Shown: positions 55,151 to 64,000 of the stretch, piece after piece | Numbering within the stretch: position 1 is the first letter of the stretch | How the letters are laid out: the number at the start of each line of letters is the position of its first letter | NCBI RefSeq assembly: GCF_963082655.1 | Contig: NC_081553.1 | Span: 191,893,732-191,957,731, forward strand | DNA from: Stomoxys calcitrans | Lineage: Eukaryota; Arthropoda; Insecta; Diptera; Muscidae | Length of the DNA stretch: 64,000 nt | Reading direction: 5' to 3' | Program-made: the position numbers and the translations under genes | Notes under the pieces: generated by a model | The model's input: only the letters and a program-made list of their open reading frames with translations | Database searches by the model: none | What the model was told of the DNA's origin: nothing

Positions 55151-55437
55151 TGACGCTAAACGCCTGTGTCCGAATCCTGTTGAGAATATCAGAATACAAA
55201 TTTTTTTTCAGTAGTGGTTTTCCACTCCTAATGATGGCCACATTTGTGATGTACTATGCCATGCATAAAAGCCATGTAAAAACTTCTTCCCAAAGACGTG
55301 TCACACTGCGGCACGCCGTTCGGATTAGGCTATAAAAAGGAAGGCCCTTTTCATAGAGTTTAAACTTGAAATTGTCAGCTCTCTAGGATTTGTGAGAAGT
55401 TCCTTGATAAAATGTTCAAGGGCATATTTGCATTTGC
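55151..55437 (+). mobile_element. tRNA-derived SINE, 5'-truncated
   Basis: Starts at GACGCTAAACGCCTG, just upstream of a decayed B box (TGTCCGAATCC), and carries the body through the CATATTTGCATTTGCA tail. A CCATGCATAAAAG segment duplicates part of the body. The 31-bp satellite starts directly at its end. Confidence 0.8.
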
Positions 55438-58400
55438 AGGTAATAGAACTAAGTTTTCCATTGGAAAAGTTACTAAAGCTGAAGTTTTCCTGGAGAAAGA
55501 ATGCTAAAGCTGTCCATTCCATAAATAAAGAGTACTAAACCTACTGTATTCCTAGGGAAGGGTACTAAAACTACCATTTTGCTGGAGTAAGGTTACTCAA
55601 ACTACCGTTTCCCTAGCAAAGGGGGTTCTAAAAGTACTGTTTCCCTGCGAAAAGAGTACTAAAACTGCCGTTATCTTGGGGAAAGGATACTAAAACGATC
55701 GTTTCCCAGGGGAAGTGCAACTAAAATTACCCTTTCCCTGGGTAAAGGGTACTGAAACTCCCGTTTCCATGGGAAAAGGGTACTAAAACTACCGTTTCCC
55801 TCGGTAAAGTGTACTAAAACCGCCGTTACATTGGGAATGGGTACTAAAGCTACCTTTTCCCTGGGAAAAGGGTACTAAAACGACTATTTCCCTGGGGAAA
55901 GGGTACTAAAACTTCCGTTTCCCTGGGGAAAGGGTACTAAAACTACCGTTTCCCTGGGTAAAGGGTACTAAACTTGCCGTTTCCCTGATCAAAGGTTAAT
56001 GAAACTACCGTTTCCCTGGGGAAAAGGTACTAAAACTACCGTTTCCCTGGGGAAAGGGTACTAAAACTACCGTTTCCCTGGGGAAAGGGTACTTAAACTA
56101 CCGTTTCCCTGGGTAAAGGGTACGAAAACCACCGTTTACATAGGGAATGGGTACCAAAGCTACCTTTTCCCTGAGGAAAGGGTACTAAAACTACTATTTC
56201 CCTTGGTAAAAGGTACTAAACTTAGGGTTTCCCCAGGGGAAGGCAACTAAAATTACCGTTTTCCTGGGCAGAGTACTAAAACTACAGTTTCCCTGGATAA
56301 AGGTACTTAAACCGCCGTACTGTACTAAAACTACAGTTTCCCTGGATAAAGGTACTTAAACCGCCGTTTACATAGGAGATGGGTACTAAAGCTACCTCTT
56401 CCCTAGGGAAAGGGTACTAAAACTACCTTTTCCCTGGTCATAGGTTACTGAAACTACCGTTTCCCTGGAGAAAGAGTACTAAAACTACCACTTCAATGGG
56501 TAAAGGGTACTAAAAAGCCGTTTACATAGGGAATGGGTACTAAAGCTACAATTTCCCTGGGGAAAGGGTACTAAAACTACATTTTCCCTGGTTAAAGGTT
56601 ACTGATACTACCATTTCCCTGGGGAAAGAGTACTAAAACTAGCGTTTCCCTGGAGAAAGGGTACTAAAACTACCGTTTCCCTGGGGAAAGGGTACTAAAA
56701 CTGCCGTTTCTCTGGGTAAAGGGTACTAATCTTACCATTTCCCTGATCAAAGGTTAATGAAACTACCGTTTCCCTGGGTAAAGGGTACGAAAACCGCCGT
56801 TTACATAGGGAATGGGTACCAAAGCTACCTTTTCCCTGAGGAAAGGGTACTAAAACTACTATTTCCCTTGGTAAAAGGTACTAAACTTAGGGTTTCCCCG
56901 GGGGAAGGCAACTAAAATTACCGTTTTCCTGGGCAAAGAGTACTAAAACTACAGTTTCCCTGGATAAAGGTACTTAAACCGCCGTTTACATAGGAGATGG
57001 GTACTAAAGCTACCTCTTCCCTAGGGAAAGGGTACTAAAACTACCTTTTCCCTGATCAAAGGTTAATGAAACTACCGTTTCCCTGGGGAAATGGTACTTA
57101 AACTACCTTTTCCCTGGGGAAAGGGTACTAAAACTACCGTTTCCCTGAGGAAAGGGTACTAAAACTACCGTTTCCCTGGGTAAAGGGTACTAAAACCTCC
57201 GTTTACATAGGGTATGGGTACTAAAGCTATCTTTTCTCTGAGGAATGGGTACTAAAACTACTTTTTCCCTGGGGAAAAGGTACTAAACCTACCGTTTCGC
57301 CGGAGGAAGGCAACTAAAATTACCGTTTCCCTGGGCAAAGAGTACTAAAACTACCGTTTCCCTGGGTAAAGGGTACTTAAACCGCCGTTTACATAGGGAA
57401 TGGGTACTAAAGTTACCTTTCCCCTGGGGAATGGGTACTAAAACTACTTTTTCCCTGGGTAAAGGGTACGTAACCTACCGAAGGGTACAAAAACTACATT
57501 TTCCTAGGGGAAACGGTAAACAGTAGTTTCCTGGGGAAAGGGTACTAAAACTTCTATTTCCCTTGTGTAAAGGGTACTAAACCTACCGTTTCCCCGGGGA
57601 AAGGCACATAAAATTACCATTGCGCTGGGAAAAGGGTACTAATACTCCCCATTTCCATCGAGAAAGGGCACTAAAACTATATTTTCCGTGGGTAAAGGGT
57701 ACTAAAATTGCCGTTTCCCTGGGCAAAAGGTACTAAAACTACCGTTTCCTTGGGTAAAGGGTACTAAAACTACTCTTTCTGTCGCGAAAAAAGAACTTAA
57801 ACTACCCTTTTAAAGGGGAAAGGGCACTAAAATTACATTTTCCCTGGTCAAAGGTTACTGAAACTACCGTTTCACTGGGGAAAGCGACTAAAAATACAGT
57901 TTCCCTGGAGAAAGAGTACTAAAACTGTCGTTTCCATGGGGAAAGGGTACTAAAACTACCGATCTCCCAGGGAATGGGTACTAAAACCACCCTTTCCGTA
58001 AGGAAAAGGGTATTAAAACTACCCTTTCCATGGGGACAGAGCACCAAAACTATATTTGCCCTGGGAAAGGGTAGTAAAACTACCGATTTCCCAGGAAAAA
58101 GGTACTTAGGGAATGGGAACTAAAACTGCCATTTCCATAGAAAATGGGTACTAAAACTATTTTTTCCATGGGGAAAGGGCAATAAAACGACATTCTTCCT
58201 ACCAAGGAGTTAATAAAACTAGAGTTTCGTTGGGAAAAGTGTACCATAGCTACCGTTTTCTTAGGGAAAGGAAACTAAAACTACCGTTTCCATGGGGGAA
58301 AGGGTATTAAAACTACCGTTTTCCTGTGGAAAAGGTACAAAAACTACCATTTCCCTGAAGACAGGACACAAAAACTACCCTTTCCCTGAGGAAATCATTC

Positions 58401-58556
58401 GAAAGCTAACGTTTCCCTAGGGAAAGTATATTCAAATTACTGTTTTTCTATGGGAAAGATACAAAAACTATCGTTTCCCTGGGAAAAGGGGGTTTTTGTA
58501 CTAAACCTGACTTTTCTCTTCGAAAAGAGTACTTAACCAACCTTTTCCCTGTTCAG
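55438..58556. repeat. ~31-bp satellite array, about 100 units
   Basis: The consensus unit is ACTAAAACTACCGTTTCCC joined to TGGGGAAAGGGT. Each unit contains the near-palindrome TTTCCCTGGGGAAA. Units vary at CCGTTT, CCTTTT and CCGCCGTTTACATAGGG subtypes. A multi-unit block beginning ACATAGGGAATGGGTACC appears at about 56139 and 56804 (~665 bp apart), showing higher-order repetition. The units decay toward 58500. No coding frame. Confidence 0.95.
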
Positions 58557-58616
58557 AAAACGTGACGCCTCAAATCGGCCCATTTTCGTGTTACTCGATA
58601 ACACACTGGTGTCACA

Positions 58617-58840
58617 TTCCTTAGGGTAAACGTTCAGACTCTTAGAACCAGCCCAGTCGTATGACTTCTTTAAGATGCTTTCGGCCTTTCTGCATAACTG
58701 ATATGGATTCATATCCCTGAGATTTACATTCCATAGGGTAAACGTTCAGACTCTTAGAGCCAGCCCAGTCGTATGACTTCTTCAAGATGCTTTTGGCCTT
58801 TCAGCATAGCTGATATGGACTCATATCCCTTAGATTTATA
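58617..58840. repeat. 112-bp direct tandem duplication
   Basis: TAGGGTAAACGTTCAGACTC to ATATCCCTTAGATTTA occurs at 58617-58728 and 58729-58840 with about ten differences. Confidence 0.9.
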
Positions 58841-60137
58841 ATAACATTGTATAATAAGCGTGGCAAACGGGTTCAAACCCTTCATCAGTTAGGAACCGAA
58901 GTAGGCCATTTTTGGTGGTCTGCTATAAGGGGCAATAAGTGCCCCCCTGGGCCATACCTTTTGCTGGGCATACGTAAGGGCTCAAATAAACAATTTTCAC
59001 ATGAGTTTTCTGGCTCACTGTCTCCTGCAGTGGTTGAATATATTCATGGCTATAGTTCAAAATGCCTAACTTAGAGTTTTTTCTTTTCTTCATCTCTTTT
59101 CAAAAATTTTGCAATGATCTTTTGATCTTTCAGTGTCAACCAACAATGTTTCAGTGAAATCAATACCTCTTAAAGTTTGTATTGGACCATGCAAGGTGAT
59201 CGAATGGTCTTTCCAAGTCACAGACTGTTCTATGCCAATTGACTAGTAAATAGATGATGATGACTATGATGATGATGGTCATAATGATGATATCGAAGTA
59301 AAACAAAGCAAGGGCCAACTTGGCCATGGCCACTGGCCATGCTGCATCCGCATTTTATTGGTGTTGTCATTTTGCAACAAGACATTTGGCCAAGTGATTG
59401 ATAAGTGAAAAGCGAGCGATTGATAAGCGTTTGATGTATGCCAAAAAGCGGCACTGAGAACACCCAAACGAATCAAGCCGAGTTAACAGTAGTCAAATAA
59501 TGGCCATAAATGGTAGCAATTACAGATTGCCATAAAGGCCACAAGGCAGCAAAGTTTTGTGGTGTTATGCAAAAAATTGAAAAAATTGTGAATAACAAAC
59601 GGAGAGACGGAGGGAAAGACAGACATACAGACATTAGCCGATAGCCGTTGGCCATGTTGCCTTTTGTCAATGTGGACATTAGCATTTGGGGCGGGTGTTT
59701 ATTGGCTGTGTCATTTTGAATTAAAAACTAATAAAATTGTCAACCATTTACAAAACAGCAGCAATAACAACAACAACAACGACAGCAATTCAAGCTACTC
59801 AGCAGCTAAAAACAACAACGCTCACATCAAAATATTTTATTTTTTTAAGTCAATTTCAGTTTCAACAGCACGATTTCTTTGTACCCCCAACGAACGAACA
59901 TGTTACAGCCAAACAACATTTGGCCGATATTACCGCCACAGTATCTCCACTCGTATGTTTCATTCATTCATTAGCCAGTCTTGATGTTTTCCGTTTGTTG
60001 ACACTTTCGCACTAAACAAAAAATACCTCCCCCGAATACAATTTTGATCCAACCAAATCATCGTATGCAGTCATGGCCATGAATATATTGTAATGATTTT
60101 TTATGTGAACCTTTTGGTTTTCACTTTGTTGGCTGTG
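58841..60137. other. No recognisable gene; low-complexity tracts
   Basis: ATGATGATGACTATGATG near 59252, and CAACAACAACAACGACAGC near 59765. No domain, exon signal or element terminus that I could defend. Confidence 0.45.
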
Positions 60138-61735
60138 TTTTTATACCCTCCACCATAGGATGGAAGGTATACTAATTTCATCATTCTGTTTGTAGCTACT
60201 CGAAATATTTGTCTGAGACCACATAAAAATATATTCTTGATCGTCGCGACATTTTATGTCGATCTAGCCATGTCTGTCCGTCCGTCCGTCTGTCCGCCCG
60301 TCCGTCTGTCTGTCGAAAGCACGCTAACTTCCGAAGGAGTAAAGCTAGCAGCTTGAAATTTTACGCAAATACTTCTTATTAGTGTAGGTCGGTTGGCATT
60401 GTAAATGGGCCATATCGATCCATATTTTGATATAGCTGCAATATAAACCGAACTTGGGTCTTGACTTCTTGACCCTCTAGAGTGAGCGATTCTTATCCGA
60501 TTGGAATGAAATTTTGCACGACGTGTTTTGTTATGATATCCAACAACTGTGCCAAGTATGGTCCAAATCGGTCCATAACCTGATATAGCTGCCATATAAA
60601 CCGATCTTGGGTCTTTACTTCTTGAGCCTCTAGAGTGAGCGATTCTTATCCGATTGGAATGAAATTTTGCACGACGTGTTTTGTTATGATATCCAACAAC
60701 TGTGCCGAGTATGGGTCAAATCGGTCCATAACCTGATATAGCTGCCATATAAACCGATCTTGGGTCTTGACTTCTTGAGCCTATAGAGTGAGCGATTCTT
60801 ATCCGATTGGAATGAAATTTTGCACGACGTATTTTGTTATGATATCCAACAACTGTGCCAAGTATGGTCCAAATCGGTTCATAACCTGATATAGCTGCCA
60901 TATAAACCGATCTTGGGTCTTGACTTCTTGAGCCTCTAGAGTGAGCGATTCTTATCCGATTGGAATGAAATTTTGCACGACGTGTTTTGTTATGATATCC
61001 AACAACTGCGCCAAGTATGGTTCAAATCGGATCATAACCTGATATAGCTGCCATATAAACCGATCTTGGGTCTTGACTTCTTGAGCCTCTAGAGTGCGTA
61101 ATTTTTATCCGATTGGAATGCAATTATGCTCAACGTGTTTTGTTTTGATATCCAACAACTATGCCAAGTATGGTTCAAATCGGTTCATAACCTGATATAG
61201 CTGACATATAAACCGATCTTGGGTCTTGACTTCTTGAGCCTCTAGAGTGCGCAATTCCTATCCGATTTGGCTGAAATTTTGTACGACGGATCCTCTCATG
61301 ACCATCAACATACGTGTTTATTATGGTCTGAATCGGTCTATAGCCTGATAGAGCTCCCATATAAATCGATCTCTCTATATTACTTACTGTGGCAACAAAG
61401 GGCGCAATTCTTATTCGAATTGGCTGACATTTTACACAGGTCTCCAACATATAAATTAATTGTTGTCCGATCCGGACTATATCTTGATATCGCTCTAATA
61501 GCAGAGCAAATCTCTTCTTTATCCTTTTTTTGCCTAAGAAGAGATGCCGGGAAAAGAACTCGACAAATGCGATCCATGGTGGAGGGTATATAAGATTCGG
61601 CCCGGCCGAACTTGGCACGCTTTTACTTGTTTTGCCTAAGAAGAGATGCCGGGAAAAGAACTCGACAAATGCGATCCATGGTGGAGGGTATATAAAATTC
61701 GGCCCGGCCGAACTTAGCAAGCTTTTACTTGTTTT
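60138..61735 (+). mobile_element. mini-me/DINE type B element with a duplicated 3' terminus
   Basis: Starts TTTTTATACCCTCCACCAT. ATACCCTCCACCAT (60143-60156) is exactly complementary to ATGGTGGAGGGTAT at 61576-61589 and again at 61678-61691. The core with TATATTC, GATCTAGCCATG and a GTCCGTCCGTCTGTC run lies at about 60226-60315. Seven or so 153-bp-type units follow. The terminal ~102 bp (TGCCTAAGAAGAGATGCC to TTTTACTTGTTTT) is present twice in tandem, at 61531 and 61633. Confidence 0.85.
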
Positions 61736-61739
61736 TATA

Positions 61740-62084
61740 TAAAAACGCCTTATTTTGCCTGCCAATAGAAGTCGGTGACTTTTTCCCTGCCCTTCGTCTG
61801 TAATTCTCTGGTCCACTTTGTAGTCCATCTGGGCAATTATTCAAATGAGTTCAAACATGAACAATTACCATGATCCTCCATTGTAAGTTGGCAAGTTGAT
61901 GCATAATGAATTCCTAATGAAGTATGGTTTGGGGTTATTGTTTTATTGGTCAATGGGAGGTAATTTTTATTTTTGTAACTTTTCAGCATTTTCAGTGGTA
62001 AAGCAGTTGTGATGTTTAAGATAACTGAGGGGCGAATAGATTGATGCATATACTCCACTAAGTATAAAATGTTTGTGTAAAATG
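61740..62084. other. No recognisable feature
   Basis: AT-rich sequence with no element terminus or coding signal. Confidence 0.5.
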
Positions 62085-62192
62085 CTAATTTATCCATAAA
62101 AATTCCATTAAGGAACAGGGGCAAACTTCTCATATATTAGTAAGTGCTGTCCGATTCAAGTTTTAGCGCAATGACAAAGGGCCTCCTCCATA
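62085..62192 (-). mobile_element. SINE 3' fragment
   Basis: ATTCCATTAAGGAACAGGGG, TCTCATATATTAGTAAGTGC and GACAAAGGGCCTCC match the SINE tail and lower body. It breaks off where the body should continue and joins mini-me sequence. Confidence 0.75.
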
Positions 62193-63045
62193 ACACGGTG
62201 AAAAATGCAGAGTTATTGCACCCAGAGCAGCTATATCGAAATATGGTCCGGTGTGGACCAAATTCGGCACGGACATTGAGTGATCTAAGAAACACAAATC
62301 ACTGTTCAATTTTGTAGAACAAAATATTGGCCATTTTGGAAGCTATATCCAAATATAAACCGATCTGAACCGTATAGGGCAAGGATGTCGGAAAGCCTAA
62401 CATAACTCAATGTGTCAAATCGGATAATAAATGCGCGTTTTATGGGGCCAAGACTTTAAATCGAGAGATCGATCTATATGACAGCTATATCCAAATCTGA
62501 ACCGATCTGGGCCAAATTACAAAAGGATGTCGGGGGGCCAAACACAACTCACTGTCCCAAATTTCGGCGAAATTCTGACAATAAATAACACAAGTCAGTG
62601 TGTGAAATTCAAAAAGTATGTCGAAGGACTCTGTCCAAAATTTCAACGAAATCTGATAATAAATGCGCCATTTATGGGCCTTAAATCGAGAGATATGGAG
62701 TTTATATTCAAATCTGAAACCATCTGGGCCAAATTGAAGAAGGATGTCGAGTTATCTAACACAATTCACTGTCCCAAATTCCGGCGAAATCGGATAATAA
62801 ATGTGGCTTTTATGGGCCTAAGACCTTAAATCGGCAGATCGGTCCTTATGGGCGCTATATCAAGATATAGTCCGATATAGCCCATCTTCGAACTTAACCC
62901 GTCTATGGACAAAAAAGTTTCAGCTCAATATCTCTATTTTTAAAGACTGAAGCGTGATTTCAACAGACAGACAGACGGACGGACGGACATGGCTAGATCG
63001 TCTTAGATTTTAATGACGCTCAAAAATATATATATTCTTTACAAG
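62193..63045 (-). mobile_element. mini-me type A element, reversed, truncated
   Basis: On the minus strand: TATATATATTT, then GACGATCTAGCCATGTCC and a GTCCGTCCGTCTGTC run (complement at about 62965-63002), then four or so units containing TTTATTATCCGATTTCG and GGGACAGTGAATTGTG. The unit sequence decays towards 62200 and the 3' hairpin is absent. Confidence 0.75.
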
Positions 63046-63119
63046 CTGAGCCCGCTCCGCTCCGCAGCATCTTCATTTACACCAAGCGAAAAATATGTTT
63101 CTTATTCTTTCTCTAAAAT

Positions 63120-63870
63120 TTTGACAACAACTGTGCCAAGTACGGTCCAAATCGGTCTATAACCTGATACAGCTCCCTTTAAACCGATATCCCGATTTTA
63201 CTTCTTGAGCCCCTGGAAACCGCAATTTCTGTCCGATTAGGCTAACACATTGCACATAGTGTTCTGTTATGACTTCCAACAACTACGCAAAGTACGGTCT
63301 AAATCGGTCTATGTTGTTGTAGCCATATTTTTAGGTGGAGGTGGCGATCCTCGTCAAGCTCCTGTAGGTGAGCAAGCTCGTTCCGGTTCAAAGGACCGAT
63401 CGCCGTGAGAACAGGATGGTCATTGGTTATTTAAAGGCGCCAATAACTCGCCTTCTCATATCGAGCATCATAGGCACTTTGTATTTGTGCAAGAGTCGGT
63501 GCCGCCCGTCTCACTGAGACTCTCCGCTCGATACCACAACAGCCGTTGCAGCTACTCCGTATGAAGCATTCCTCTATCCGCAACCTGTGGACGCACCCGG
63601 TAGTTCGCAGCTAAGCTTCTCGTGACAGCAATGAACACCACACAGATCGGACCTCAATGTTCCTGAGTGGTGCTCACAGCTATGCCGTGCTGGGTAAATC
63701 GGTCTACAACCTGATATAGCTCCCATATCAACCAATCTCCCGATTTGACTTCTTGAGCTCTTACAAGACGCAATTTTTGTCCGACTTTGCTGAAAATTTG
63801 TATGTAGTGTTCTATTATGATTTCCAACCAGTGGGCCAAGTACGGTCTAAATCGGTCCGACTTTGCATAA
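63120..63870 (+). mobile_element. mini-me type B units split by an insertion
   Basis: 63125-63311 and 63695-63870 read as consecutive type B units (CCTGATACAGCTCCC, ACTTCTTGAGCCCC, TCCAACAACTACGC). Between them lies a 383-bp insertion. Neither end of the element is present. Confidence 0.7.
63312..63694. mobile_element. 383-bp SINE-like insertion with a 12-bp target duplication
   Basis: TAAATCGGTCTA is found at 63300-63311 and 63695-63706, directly flanking the insert. The insert begins TGTTGTTGTAGCC and ends CTATGCCGTGCTGGG. It is non-coding and has no terminal inverted repeats, which together with the 12-bp duplication argues for LINE-driven integration. A clear A/B box pair is not evident and there is no poly-A tail. 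A partial relative is at 48819-48950. Confidence 0.75.
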
Positions 63871-64000
63871 ATGAGCTCGTTGTCCTATGTGTCCCATTAT
63901 AATATCGAAAGCTATACTGACCTCCTTTTAACTTCCTTTCAGTAATAGCCTCGCCCTCTCATGATCCGGATCCCCCCATAGGATTTGTTCCACAGTGTTA

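Noticed and set aside
55438..58556. CRISPR array reading of the ~31-bp repeat
   Set aside because: The repeats abut with no unique spacers, vary in sequence, and have no cas genes. It is a satellite.

Overview
The window looks like repeat-saturated nuclear DNA of a higher (calyptrate) fly, probably a muscid such as Musca, Stomoxys or Haematobia. Several things point this way. The GATATAGCTGCCATATA-type tandem repeats sit in elements with the dipteran 'mini-me' core, a (TA)n tract followed by GATCTAGCCATG and GTCC/GTCT runs. A tRNA-derived SINE family is present in about ten copies. The non-LTR retrotransposons (LINEs) are fly-like and several end in TAGGTTAGG-type tails. The species call is inference. 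I found no bacterial or viral gene set, no structural RNA gene apart from tRNA-like SINE heads, and no host protein-coding exon I could defend. The window could be intergenic or lie inside a very large intron.

Layout. 1-1.1 kb: seven 132-bp tandem copies of a reverse-transcriptase (RT) fragment. 2.2-5.8 kb: a Jockey-like LINE (+) split by a mariner-type MITE. 7.0-9.8 kb: four ~360-bp tandem copies of a LINE ORF2 linker, then a SINE and LINE debris. 9.8-14.2 kb: minus-strand LINE pieces, a reversed mini-me element and an unassigned element with ~70-bp inverted repeats (IRs). 14.2-15.8 kb: a complete-looking mini-me/DINE-type element with 153-bp internal repeats. 17.9-25.2 kb: an AT-rich minisatellite, LINE ORF1 pieces arranged as a palindrome, two LINE fragments, and a 1.2-kb hexanucleotide array. 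26.3-32.3 kb: the longest LINE (ORF1 tail, endonuclease (EN), RT, RNase H), carrying a MITE and a SINE and abutted by a second mini-me element.

33.5-45.5 kb: a LINE RNase H fragment, a 12-bp minisatellite, a third large mini-me array interrupted by an unknown ~430-bp repeat, then a LINE with SINEs and a third MITE. 45.5-48.8 kb: an RTE-clade LINE containing a 597-bp foldback Tc1/mariner derivative with 203-bp arms. 49.9-55.1 kb: LINE fragments in both orientations around a ~575-bp inverted repeat. 55.4-58.6 kb: a ~31-bp satellite of about 100 units. 60.1-64.0 kb: more mini-me elements, one with a duplicated 3' terminus and one carrying a 383-bp insertion with a 12-bp target-site duplication (TSD).

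No cellular pathway is encoded. The biology is transposon ecology: autonomous LINEs, SINEs that probably used LINE machinery, DNA-transposon MITEs, probable rolling-circle mini-me/DINE elements, and repeated conversion of element pieces into tandem arrays and palindromes. All coding remnants carry stops, frameshifts, deletions or catalytic changes. Family names come from recognised motifs without database comparison. Boundaries are approximate unless inverted repeats or target duplications fix them.
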